A stretch of 36,445 bases of DNA, taken from Acinetobacter parvus DSM 16617 = CIP 108168. Its GTDB lineage: Bacteria; Pseudomonadota; Gammaproteobacteria; Pseudomonadales; Moraxellaceae. Below the pieces are notes generated by a model. That model saw only the letters and a program-made list of their open reading frames with translations. It was not told the DNA's origin and did no database searches. Position numbers and translations under genes: made by a program. Location of the stretch: the NCBI RefSeq assembly GCF_000368025.1, contig NZ_KB849212.1, forward strand, positions 773,989 to 810,433, given 5' to 3'. This document shows positions 7,519 through 14,619 of this stretch, one piece after another. Numbering within the stretch: the first letter of the stretch is position 1; every line of letters begins with the position of its first letter.

Positions 7519-7761
7519 TTAAGCATTTTCTCCCACAATATTGGTCATATAATCAATTGCAGATTGAACGGTAATAATTTTCTCAGCCTCTTCATAAGGA
7601 ATTTGAGTACCAAATTCTCCCTCAAAAGCCATAATGAGCTCAACTACAGCCAATGAATCAGCGCCTAAATCATCTGTAAAGGATGCATTTGGTAAAACAT
7701 CTTCTTCATTTACACGAAGTTGCTCAATAATGATCTCTTTAATACGGTTTGCTATATTCAT
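7519..7761 (-). CDS. Acyl carrier protein (second copy)
   Basis: An 80-residue ACP carrying acyl chains on 4'-phosphopantetheine attached to Ser36 of the DSL motif (DDLGADSLAVVEL). The helical recognition region EEAEKIITVQSAIDYM resembles E. coli AcpP more closely than the neighbouring acpP does. AAGGGA lies before ATG 7761. It follows acpP on the same strand, but a terminator (7945-7970) and a 38-bp tandem repeat separate them, so it probably has its own promoter. It may be a duplicate with a special role or an expression reserve; its partner enzymes are not encoded nearby. Confidence 0.93.
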   Translation of the reverse strand: MNIANRIKEIIIEQLRVNEEDVLPNASFTDDLGADSLAVVELIMAFEGEFGTQIPYEEAEKIITVQSAIDYMTNIVGENA

Positions 7762-7787
7762 AAAATTCCCTTTTGTTGTTATGGTTT

Positions 7788-7876
7788 AATAAATTATTTT
7801 AAATAGCATAAATTTTATACACTCAAATAAATTATTTTAAATAGCATAAATTTTATACACTCAAATAAATTATTTT
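7788..7876. repeat. 38-bp tandem repeat (2.3 copies) between two acp genes
   Basis: Two identical 38-bp units (7788-7825 and 7826-7863) and the first 13 bp of a third (7864-7876) are A/T-rich. The array lies just upstream of the second acp. On the minus strand each junction offers a weak TTGAGT box followed after 17 nt by TTTAAA, so the repeat may duplicate a promoter. The exact identity of the copies implies a recent event. Confidence 0.95.
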
Positions 7877-7944
7877 CATATTTATAGTTTATTTTTTTTG
7901 TAAGATATTTTTACATCTATTCATATGAAAAGTTGAACATATAA

Positions 7945-7970
7945 AAAAGCCACCGAAAAAGGTGGCTTTT
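7945..7970 (-). terminator. Terminator of acpP
   Basis: A perfect 10-bp inverted repeat (AAAAGCCACC and its complement) encloses a 6-nt loop. A further T-run follows on the minus strand. It lies 16 nt after the acpP stop, and its symmetric A/T tails could work in both directions. Confidence 0.9.
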
Positions 7971-7985
7971 AATCATGTGATATGA

Positions 7986-8222
7986 TTAACCAAGTTTTTT
8001 GGTTACATAATCAATTGCAGATTGAACAGTCGTGATTTCATTAGAATCTTCGTCTGGAATGGTGATGTCAAAATCATTTTCAAAAGACATTACAAGTTCA
8101 ACCAGATCCAAAGAGTCAGCACCTAAATCATCCATGAAAGATGCTTCATTCTTGATCTCTTCAGCACGCATACCTAATTGTTCAGCTACAGCTTGTTTGA
8201 TGCGTTGTTCGATATCGCTCAC
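7986..8222 (-). CDS. acpP: Acyl carrier protein AcpP
   Basis: The main ACP for fatty-acid synthesis, with 78 residues. The phosphopantetheine Ser37 lies in DDLGADSLDLVELVMSFE, followed by the acidic helix II that docks Fab enzymes. An in-frame ATG at 8237 overlaps the Shine-Dalgarno (AGGAG, 8230-8234). The true start is therefore the GTG at 8222, giving MSDIEQRIKQAVAEQLG as in other AcpPs. It lies downstream of fabD and fabG in the conserved order, but fabF, which normally follows, is replaced by a second acp. Confidence 0.96.
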   Translation of the reverse strand: MSDIEQRIKQAVAEQLGMRAEEIKNEASFMDDLGADSLDLVELVMSFENDFDITIPDEDSNEITTVQSAIDYVTKKLG

Positions 8223-8308
8223 AGGAATTCTCCTCATTGCTTGTGGCGTTTTGATTTGCCACTAGTTTAATTGAATATAAAAACTTTTAAAAGTTTATAC
8301 ATCGCCAC

Positions 8309-9043
8309 TTAGGCCATGTATAGACCACCATTTACGTGTAAAACTGTACCAGTAATGTAACTAGCTTTATCGCTTGCAAGGAAACTCACTGCATGCGCAA
8401 TATCTTGAGGCTCACCTAGACGATTTAAAGCTACTTGATCACTCATTTTTTTACGAACATCTTCGCTTAACTGATCAGTCATTTCAGTCGCGATGAATCC
8501 AGGTGCAACACTATTTACAGTAATCTGACGGCTGCCCATCTCTTTAGCTAAACTACGACTGAATGCTTCAATCCCTGCTTTTGCTGCTGAATAGTTGGCT
8601 TGGCCTGGATTTGCAAAATGTGCAACCACTGAACTAATGTTAATAATTCGACCAAAACGTGCTTTAGTCATACCTTTTAAAACACGCTTCGAGAGACGGT
8701 AAACAGCTTTGAGATGAATATTGAGAATATCGTCCCAATCATCTTCAGACATACGAAGTAACAAATTATCTTTCGTAATCCCAGCATTGTTCACTAGAAC
8801 TAAGACAGAACCGTATTTTTGCTCGATATCTGTTACCAGTGCATCAATCGCTTCACCATTTCGAACGTCAAGTACAGCACCCGCACCGTTCTCAGCAAAG
8901 CTTTCTGTCAGTTTTTGCGCGCCTGATTCAGAAGTCGCGGTGCCAACTACAAAAAAACCGTCTTGAATGAGCTGCTGTGCAATTGCTGCGCCAATGCCTC
9001 GGCTAGCTCCTGTCACTAACGCAACTTTTCGTTGTTGTGTCAT
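8309..9043 (-). CDS. fabG: 3-oxoacyl-[acyl-carrier-protein] reductase
   Basis: FabG reduces beta-ketoacyl-ACP with NADPH in each elongation cycle. It has 244 residues in a classical SDR fold. TGASRGIG (11-18) binds NADPH, NNAG is at 85-88, and the catalytic triad is Ser138, Tyr151 and Lys155 (YSAAK). The C-terminus, with FLASDKASYITGTVLHVNGGLYM, is typical of FabG. AAGGA precedes the ATG. The start overlaps the fabD stop by 4 nt (ATGA), indicating translational coupling. Confidence 0.97.
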   Translation of the reverse strand: MTQQRKVALVTGASRGIGAAIAQQLIQDGFFVVGTATSESGAQKLTESFAENGAGAVLDVRNGEAIDALVTDIEQKYGSVLVLVNNAGITKDNLLLRMSEDDWDDILNIHLKAVYRLSKRVLKGMTKARFGRIINISSVVAHFANPGQANYSAAKAGIEAFSRSLAKEMGSRQITVNSVAPGFIATEMTDQLSEDVRKKMSDQVALNRLGEPQDIAHAVSFLASDKASYITGTVLHVNGGLYMA

Positions 9044-10026
9044 GCAATTTTTCCTTCTGCCACTAATACTGCGTTTAGGGCATCTTCCATACGTGCTTTG
9101 CTATCAATCGCAAATGCTTTTTCTATGTTCGGTAATCGCTTCGCAAGATTACTCAGTACAGTCCCAGGTCCACATTCGACCACATACTGAATACCTTGAT
9201 CTTGCAGATATTGCATGGTACGAGTCCATTGCACTGACTCATACAACTGAGCCGTTAATGCCTGACGCAATTGAGCAACATCTGTCGCAATTTCCGCGTT
9301 GACATTTTGTATTACAGGAAGGCGTGGTAGCTCAATGGCAGTTTGTTCCAAAGCTTCAGCAAACTGTTCTGCTGCTGGCTTCATTAATGAGCAATGTGAA
9401 GGCACAGATACTGGTAGCGCAATGGCTTTGCCTGATTGCTCCTTTGCAGCAGCGATAACCTGTTGGACTAAAGTCGCAGTTCCTGCAATCACAACTTGAC
9501 CTTGCGCATTGTAATTGGCAGCTTCAACCGAACCCTCGCCATTTGCTGTCGCAGCTTGGCAAAGCTCAACCACTTTCTGATCATCAAGACCTAGAATTGC
9601 AGCCATAGCACCTGCTCCTTGAGGAACTGCATTTTGCATGAGTTTCCCACGCAAATTCACTAGTTTTACAGCATCTCCCAATGTCATCGCTTCCGCAGCA
9701 ACTAAAGCACTGTATTCACCTAGAGAGTGTCCTGCCAAGTATTTTGGTACTACACCACCTAACTCCAACCATACGCGCCATAACGCGATACTAGCGGTTA
9801 ATAAAACAGGTTGTGTATTTTCAGTTTGATCTAAACCTTCTCCGCTTTGCGCGATATGCCATAAATCAAAACCTAGTGCATTTGATGCTTCATCAAAGGT
9901 TTCTTTGATCACACCAAACTGCTCAGCAAGTTCAGCCAGCATACCTACTTTTTGCGAGCCTTGACCTGGGAATACAAATGCGGTTTTTGTTGCTTGAGCT
10001 GCCTGCTCAAGTCGTTTAGTCGACAT
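9040..10026 (-). CDS. fabD: Malonyl-CoA:ACP transacylase
   Basis: FabD moves malonyl from CoA to ACP to feed chain elongation. From ATG 10026 it has 328 residues. FVFPGQGSQ opens the alpha/beta hydrolase-like domain, the nucleophile Ser101 is in GHSLGEYSA, and SVPSHCSLM carries the catalytic His. An in-frame ATG at 10065 gives 13 extra residues. ATG 10026 is preferred because AAGGA lies 8 nt before it and homologous FabDs start close to FVFPGQG. It is coupled to fabG. The terminator after rpmF suggests that fabD has its own promoter in 10030-10150. plsX and fabH are not present between rpmF and fabD. Confidence 0.95.
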   Translation of the reverse strand: MSTKRLEQAAQATKTAFVFPGQGSQKVGMLAELAEQFGVIKETFDEASNALGFDLWHIAQSGEGLDQTENTQPVLLTASIALWRVWLELGGVVPKYLAGHSLGEYSALVAAEAMTLGDAVKLVNLRGKLMQNAVPQGAGAMAAILGLDDQKVVELCQAATANGEGSVEAANYNAQGQVVIAGTATLVQQVIAAAKEQSGKAIALPVSVPSHCSLMKPAAEQFAEALEQTAIELPRLPVIQNVNAEIATDVAQLRQALTAQLYESVQWTRTMQYLQDQGIQYVVECGPGTVLSNLAKRLPNIEKAFAIDSKARMEDALNAVLVAEGKIA

Positions 10027-10156
10027 ATAAAAATCCTTAAAATGGTCTATTGCCAGTTTCATCATTTCTCATGATTCTACATGAGAATAGCAGCAGACTT
10101 TTTCTCGATGCGGAAATTTAACATTGATTAAATCGTTTTATAATTGCGAAAAACAA

Positions 10157-10186
10157 CAAAAAAGGGAGCTTTCGCTCCCATTTTTT
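10157..10186 (-). terminator. Terminator of yceD-rpmF
   Basis: GGGAGC/GCTCCC (10164-10179) form a 6-bp GC-rich stem with a 4-nt loop, flanked by A- and T-runs on both sides. It lies after rpmF and before fabD on the minus strand, splitting this cluster into two transcripts. It could act in both directions. Confidence 0.88.
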
Positions 10187-10223
10187 CTATACTTTAAGCT
10201 AACGCTTAATGCATATGATTCAA

Positions 10224-10409
10224 TTATTCAGCATCAGCTGCTTTAGCGAATAATTGACGACCACGGTAAATACCGTCTTTAGTCACGTGGTGACGACGAT
10301 GAGTTTCACCAGTAGTTTGGTCTACAGATAATGCATTCTCGGTTAAAGCGTCATGTGAACGGCGCATGTCACGGCGAGAGCGACTTTTACGGTTTTGCTG
10401 AACGGCCAT
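10224..10409 (-). CDS. rpmF: 50S ribosomal protein L32 (bL32)
   Basis: A 61-residue basic ribosomal protein. It opens with MAVQQNRKSRSRRDMRRSHDAL, the universal L32 start, and ends in a short acidic tail. The zinc-binding Cys pairs of some L32 forms are absent, as is normal in gammaproteobacteria. AAGGAG lies before ATG. It follows yceD by 78 nt, a pairing widely conserved in bacteria, and a strong terminator follows. Confidence 0.97.
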   Translation of the reverse strand: MAVQQNRKSRSRRDMRRSHDALTENALSVDQTTGETHRRHHVTKDGIYRGRQLFAKAADAE

Positions 10410-10458
10410 GATGGCTCCTTACAAAGATCGAAAAATGGATCAGAACAAATTCAGTTGT

Positions 10459-10499
10459 CTTAACTCAACATGATAACACAAATTGTGTTATGAGTTAAG
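10459..10499 (-). promoter_or_regulatory. Hairpin over the yceD stop, before rpmF
   Basis: CTTAACTCA (10459-10467) pairs with TGAGTTAAG (10491-10499), and inside it TAACACA pairs with TGTGTTA around a 3-nt loop. The structure covers the yceD stop codon and starts the yceD-rpmF gap. No T-run follows, so it is not a standard terminator. It could be an mRNA processing or stability element. Confidence 0.5.
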
Positions 10500-11048
10500 T
10501 TTGCCTTTCAAACTTGCCAAAACATCAAACGGATTATCCCGCTTTTCTTCGACAACGTCCTGAAGGGCAGGTTGATGTTTATGCTCACAAACACCATGTT
10601 TGGGAGACAAAGGCATCAACAATAACAATTCATCTTCTAGCAATGCGAATAAATCAATCGAAGCAGGTGTATCAATACTCCCTTTTTTCGACGATTCACT
10701 TTCACCTAAAACGATGAAATCAGCATCCTCATCCAATCGCTCTATCAGTAACTCATCATCAATTAAAGCTAAATGAAATTCTGAGACTAATTCAATTTCA
10801 ACAGATCCCAAACAACGTTGGCATTCCATTGGAACTTTAGTATCAATATGTCCATCTAACCATACAATACGATGATAGGCATCCATTGATAGCTTACAGT
10901 CTATGTTGATCAATTGATCATCAATTGAACTAACAGCTTCTCGAGCAATACGAGCAAAGCGAGACAATGGCAGTGTTCCTGACCATGTATAGCCCTGTTC
11001 AGCCCATTTAAATGGCTCGATTTGGCTTGGAAAAGTATTTGCTGACAT
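10488..11048 (-). CDS. yceD: YceD/DUF177 family protein (23S rRNA accumulation)
   Basis: YceD-family proteins support accumulation of 23S rRNA and are nearly always next to rpmF. From ATG 11048 the product has 186 residues, with LSRFARIAREA and the conserved CQRC (residues 76-79), a possible metal or rRNA site; a second Cys is near CEHKHQ. The frame also stays open to an ATG at 11093, adding 15 residues (MSTVATIFELSTDPL) encoded wholly inside the inverted-repeat element. The start at 11048 is taken as ancestral because MSANTFPSQIEPFKWAEQG looks like a normal N-terminus. Neither start has a visible ribosome-binding site. Confidence 0.85.
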   Translation of the reverse strand: MSANTFPSQIEPFKWAEQGYTWSGTLPLSRFARIAREAVSSIDDQLINIDCKLSMDAYHRIVWLDGHIDTKVPMECQRCLGSVEIELVSEFHLALIDDELLIERLDEDADFIVLGESESSKKGSIDTPASIDLFALLEDELLLLMPLSPKHGVCEHKHQPALQDVVEEKRDNPFDVLASLKGKLNS

Positions 11049-11051
11049 AAG

Positions 11052-11319
11052 AGGGTCTGTTGACAGTTCAAATATAGTTGCGACAGTGGACATTTTTTAG
11101 AGGATACAAGGCACGAATTGCGTAATTTAGCTTTCTAAATAAGCAATGCGTAACGCAGTAGCATCAAAAAATATCCCTGTCCCTACGGGTTGCTAGTAAA
11201 ATTGCCCTATCCATCGTCATGAAACTTGTTAAGGGAGTCGCCATTAACTACGTTTCATTCCTTGTCTATGACAATTTTACTTTGCAACGCAAGTTACATT
11301 TGAACTGTCAGCAGACCCT
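11052..11319. mobile_element. MITE-like element with terminal inverted repeats
   Basis: The ends are 22-bp inverted repeats with one mismatch (11052-11073 and 11298-11319, beginning AGGGTCTG and ending CAGACCCT). Weaker similarity extends to about 30 bp. Length is 268 bp with no coding capacity. Inside are further inverted repeats, including AGTAAAATTG/CAATTTTACT. No target-site duplication is obvious. It lies 3 nt upstream of the yceD ATG, where a ribosome-binding site would be expected. The family was not recognised. Together with its flank (to 11411) it fills the gap between yceD and epmC. Confidence 0.75.
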
Positions 11320-11329
11320 GTGGGCGGCA

Positions 11330-11358
11330 ATTTTACAAATTCATCGGTACTCTGTCAA
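11330..11358 (-). promoter_or_regulatory. Near-consensus sigma-70 promoter for yceD-rpmF
   Basis: On the minus strand a perfect TTGACA (11358-11353) is followed after 17 nt by TAAAAT (11335-11330). Transcription would start near 11323, a few bases outside the inverted-repeat element, so the element would form the transcript's 5' leader. Confidence 0.75.
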
Positions 11359-11411
11359 AGATTAAGATACAATTTTGCACTTCTTTAGACAGAACTCGTG
11401 GTAACACAGCA

Positions 11412-12074
11412 ATGCATCTGTTGCAGCCGCAACTTGAAGTAACAACTTCATCACTTGTTAGCCCTCATTCAATCACTGCTCCTATGTTAACGCCAGATCA
11501 AGTGCAACGCTCATCTTGGCAAACGTTAACAACAGAACCAGAACAGGTTGATTGGCTTATTTTACACTTTAATCACTGGTTTTCCCACCATAATGTCATG
11601 CTTGTTAAAGGTGATTTTGAACCAGAATATTTCCCAGCGATAAATCAACAGCCTGCAAAAATCCAATTTGCACATGGTTTCTTTAACAGTGCCTTACATG
11701 AAATTAGTCATTGGAGTATTTCAGGTGAAAAACGTCGCCTTTTACCTGATTTAGGTTATTGGTATGCACCCGATGGTCGTACTGCAGAACAGCAAGCTTT
11801 ATTTGAACAAGTTGAAATTAAGCCTCAAGCCATTGAATGGTTATTTGCAACAGCCTTTGGTCGAAAGTTTCGTGTCTCTTTAGATAACTTAACGGGTGAT
11901 AGCGGCAATGGGACACAATTTAAAGATCATGTTTTTGCTCAAGTACAACGTTATTTTTCAGGTGAAGCCACTTTACCACGAGATGCTGCACTTTTTATTC
12001 ACTATATCTGTGTTTGTACCCGTCATGGCTTACCATTACAACTAAATGAATTTAAACGTGAATTACTTGATTGA
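11412..12074 (+). CDS. epmC: Elongation factor P hydroxylase (YfcM family)
   Basis: EpmC hydroxylates the beta-lysylated Lys of elongation factor P, the last step of a modification that helps ribosomes pass polyproline. It has 220 residues. The metal-binding motif HEISHW starts at residue 96 in HGFFNSALHEISHWSISGEKRRL, and LPDLGYWYAPDGRTAEQQALFEQVEIKPQA is characteristic of YfcM. The E. coli protein has about 180 residues, so the first ~25 here may be an extension; an alternative ATG is at 11484. Neither has a strong ribosome-binding site. epmA and epmB are not in the window. It is divergent from yceD. Confidence 0.9.
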   Translation: MHLLQPQLEVTTSSLVSPHSITAPMLTPDQVQRSSWQTLTTEPEQVDWLILHFNHWFSHHNVMLVKGDFEPEYFPAINQQPAKIQFAHGFFNSALHEISHWSISGEKRRLLPDLGYWYAPDGRTAEQQALFEQVEIKPQAIEWLFATAFGRKFRVSLDNLTGDSGNGTQFKDHVFAQVQRYFSGEATLPRDAALFIHYICVCTRHGLPLQLNEFKRELLD

Positions 12075-12165
12075 ATGACAAAATTAACACATCTAAGACT
12101 TGCATCTTTAGTAGAACAAGTTTCATACTTAATCTAGCCATAAAGATCAGGGAGTTACAATAATA

Positions 12166-12783
12166 ATGTTACATTTACATATTCATCCTGAAAATCCACA
12201 GGCTCGCTTAATCACACAAGCCGTTGAACGTATTCGTGCGGGTGATGTGGTGGTTTATCCAACTGATGCAGCCTATGCGATTGGTTGTCAGATTGGGAAT
12301 AAAAGTGCGATGGAGCGAATAGCTCAAATTCGTGGCTTAGGTCCTAAACATCAATATGCAATTATGTGTTGTGATTTATCTGATATTGCAACTTATGCAA
12401 AAGTTGATAATGCGATGTATAGATTGTTAAAAGCCAATACCCCTGCTATTACCACATTTATTTTACCTGCTACCAGTGAAGTGCCAAAGCGCTTAATGCA
12501 CCCAAAGAAAAAAACAATTGGTCTGCGTATTCCAGGTAATCCTGTTGCACAAGCTTTATTACAAGAACTTGGCGAACCGTTACTCACCAGTACATTGATC
12601 TTGCCCGATCAAAAAGATCCGCTTGATGATCCTTATGATATTGAAAACCAACTAGGTAAACGTATTGATGTGTTTATTGACAGCGGCTTTGGTACCTTGT
12701 CCACCACCAGTATCGTGGATTTATCGGGAGAAAATCCTGAAATTATCCGTCGTGGTGTTGGTGATGTCAGTGCTTTTGAATAA
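12166..12783 (+). CDS. YciO/YrdC/Sua5-family protein (YciO-like)
   Basis: A 205-residue protein of the TsaC/YrdC superfamily, which makes threonylcarbamoyl-AMP from Thr, bicarbonate and ATP. The start IRAGDVVVYPTDAAYAIGCQ is the conserved substrate-entry segment, followed by RIAQIRGLGPKHQYAIMC and TIGLRIPGNPVAQALL. It fits the YciO branch better than TsaC: length near 206 and an HPKKKTIGLRIP segment. YciO proteins have weak or unclear activity in tRNA t6A synthesis, so the role is uncertain. It lies 91 nt after epmC, probably co-transcribed. Confidence 0.9.
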   Translation: MLHLHIHPENPQARLITQAVERIRAGDVVVYPTDAAYAIGCQIGNKSAMERIAQIRGLGPKHQYAIMCCDLSDIATYAKVDNAMYRLLKANTPAITTFILPATSEVPKRLMHPKKKTIGLRIPGNPVAQALLQELGEPLLTSTLILPDQKDPLDDPYDIENQLGKRIDVFIDSGFGTLSTTSIVDLSGENPEIIRRGVGDVSAFE

Positions 12784-12793
12784 GCACTACCCC

Positions 12794-13256
12794 TTATTCA
12801 ATCAAAAAATCAGACAACTTCTGTTTCTGAAAACCGTGTTCATCAAAATTATCAGGACTCAGCCATTGCTGATAAGCATTTTTTAATTCTGGCCACTCAT
12901 CATCAATCATCGAGAACCATGCCGTATTTCGATTGTGCCCTTTTAATATACAATCCTGACGAAACAATCCCTCGTATTGAAACACCACCAAATTTTGTAA
13001 TGAATCTTTTAGGCTTTGCTGGCTCTGCGGTGCGGAATATGGCAGATAGGTCCAGCATCGTTCATCAGGTTCTGTCGATACCGCTTCCCATAACTGCCCT
13101 ACCGCCTGATCTGTTATGCCATCAGCCACATTGACCAGCTTGACATATCATCCCGATATATCACCCTGAACAGTAGAAGCAGTCACATTTTCATCAAGCG
13201 AAGAACCAGTCATTTGCCCAAACTGATTCTGTTGTGTTTTTAAATAATTTCTCATT
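12794..13256 (-). pseudogene. Decayed GNAT acetyltransferase
   Basis: The minus strand starts at an ATG (13256) encoding MRNYLKTQQNQFGQMTGSS, then hits a frameshift near 13200. Frame returns with PLDENVTASTVQG, a TGA stop lies at 13148-13150, and YVKLVNVADGITDQAVGQLWEAVSTEPDERCWTYLPY-type sequence follows. The ending with VFQYEGLFRQ and NTAWFSMIDDEWPELKNAYQQWL is the C-terminus of large GNAT proteins acting on small molecules. About 90 residues of the central acetyl-CoA-binding domain are missing between these parts. A GTG at 13129 keeps 111 codons open, but that product would lack the active core. It converges with the YciO gene. Confidence 0.8.
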
Positions 13257-13337
13257 GGCTGTTATCGTTTAATTAAAGCCTTTTTGGAAACCCATTTAAA
13301 CATAGCTTTAGCTCTGTTCAATGTGAAATTGCATCAC

Positions 13338-13665
13338 ATTGACATCCTCCCCGACCTAAAGGACGGGGATTCCTACTGCTAGATGGCAATGTCCTGCCAC
13401 GAAACAGATACTATAGTTCTCTGCTTCTTATTCCAATGTAGTCCTACCTTTCGGATTGCAAAGAGTGCACGGATTACAATGGGGAAAACTGTTTTTTTCG
13501 TGTTGTATCAGTCTGCTGACTAAAAATATACAACGTAATTATCATAGCACATGGATTACTAGATTCAAATGTTTTTAGCAATCCTAGCTAATCCCCACAA
13601 GGGGGACTAGCGGATTGCAGCCTTATATCCTCGGGCTAAACCCCGAGGTTTTACGGCTATTCGGA
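13338..13665 (-). mobile_element. IS200/IS605-like relic without transposase or TnpB gene
   Basis: Read on the minus strand, one end has a GC-rich hairpin, CCTCGGG/CCCGAGG (13629-13648), followed by a 41-nt imperfect hairpin (13578-13618). The other end has the GGAATCCCCGTCC...GGGGAGGATGTC hairpin (13348-13369) typical of the 3' ends of tnpB-carrying IS605 elements. The 200 nt between hold no long ORF but resemble the sequence near the start and the end of tnpB. It is best read as an internally deleted element retaining both ends and perhaps the omega-RNA segment. It lies between the GNAT relic and scpA; the flanks 13257-13337 and 13666-13824 show nothing else. Confidence 0.65.
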
Positions 13666-13824
13666 TAAAAAATACCCTGAGAACTTTAAGGTTTTTGTAA
13701 GTGAGTAATTTATTAAATGTGCTATTTCGATTAGAATAGCCAAGCTCTTGGTAGCATTGTGTCGTCCTTGCACACAAAATTATATCTTTCATGCTTTTGA
13801 AAATTCGCGTGGCTTATAACGGTA

Positions 13825-14619
13825 ATGAATCAAACTCTCCCCTCAGTTCTGGAGTCTACTCCATCCATTCGTGTGCTTGACGAGTGGCAGGAGACTATAC
13901 CCGAAGATTTGTACATACCGCCTGCTGCGTTTGAAATCCTACTCGAACAATTCGAAGGTCCCCTGGATTTTCTGATTTACCTGATTCAAAAAAATGGCTT
14001 TGATTTATTGCAGCTCGACATCTCCCCAATCGCGACCCAATATCTTTCCTATATGGACAATATGAAGTCGCTGAATATTGAGTTGACTGCTGATTATATG
14101 GTGATGGCAGCACTACTTGCCGACTTAAAATCACGTTTATTACTTCCTAAAGCAAAAGTTGCGGATCAGTTTGAGAAAGACCCAAAACAGGAACTAATTG
14201 ACCGTCTGGAAACCTATTTACGCATTAAACAGGCGGCTGAACGTCTGGGGCAAATGCCAATTTTTGAGCGGGATACCTTTAGTACCAATGTCAGTATTGG
14301 TCATATTGCCCCAATTTATGAGGGTTATGATGTCGATGCCCTGCGTGACGCATTATTCTGTATCTTTAACCGTCCTGAACCCATCACCCATGTGGTTGCA
14401 CAAGAACCTGTATTGCTTGAAGAGCGTATGGCCTATATTGAAAGCCAGCTTGCATCTGGTGAAAATTTAAGTTTTATTGAACTGCTCAATCCCAAGCAGG
14501 GTCGTATGGGCATGGTGGTGACTTTTATGGCAGTGCTGGAACTCACGCGCCAGCAAAAAATTCAAATCATCCATACAGGTATTGAAGCTCCACTGACTGT
14601 TCAGGGGATTGCCGCATGA
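13825..14619 (+). CDS. scpA: Segregation and condensation protein A
   Basis: ScpA is the kleisin that bridges SMC head domains for chromosome condensation and segregation. It has 264 residues. The conserved N-terminal FEGPLDFLIYLIQKNGFDLLQLDISPIATQYL binds the SMC neck, and the C-terminal winged helix ends after GMVVTFMAVLELTRQQKIQIIHTG. The first ~35 residues are a longer leader than in Bacillus. The stop overlaps the scpB start by 4 nt. No smc or MukF homologue is in the window. Confidence 0.94.
   Translation: MNQTLPSVLESTPSIRVLDEWQETIPEDLYIPPAAFEILLEQFEGPLDFLIYLIQKNGFDLLQLDISPIATQYLSYMDNMKSLNIELTADYMVMAALLADLKSRLLLPKAKVADQFEKDPKQELIDRLETYLRIKQAAERLGQMPIFERDTFSTNVSIGHIAPIYEGYDVDALRDALFCIFNRPEPITHVVAQEPVLLEERMAYIESQLASGENLSFIELLNPKQGRMGMVVTFMAVLELTRQQKIQIIHTGIEAPLTVQGIAA

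Noticed and set aside
12794..13129. Intact 111-residue protein from GTG 13129
   Set aside because: It holds pieces of the N- and C-termini of a GNAT enzyme with no acetyl-CoA core, and related sequence continues upstream past a stop and a frameshift.
13607..13792. 61-codon frame on the minus strand near the IS605-like relic
   Set aside because: Its last third translates the end hairpin of the relic (GLARGYKAA), a common artefact of such ends.
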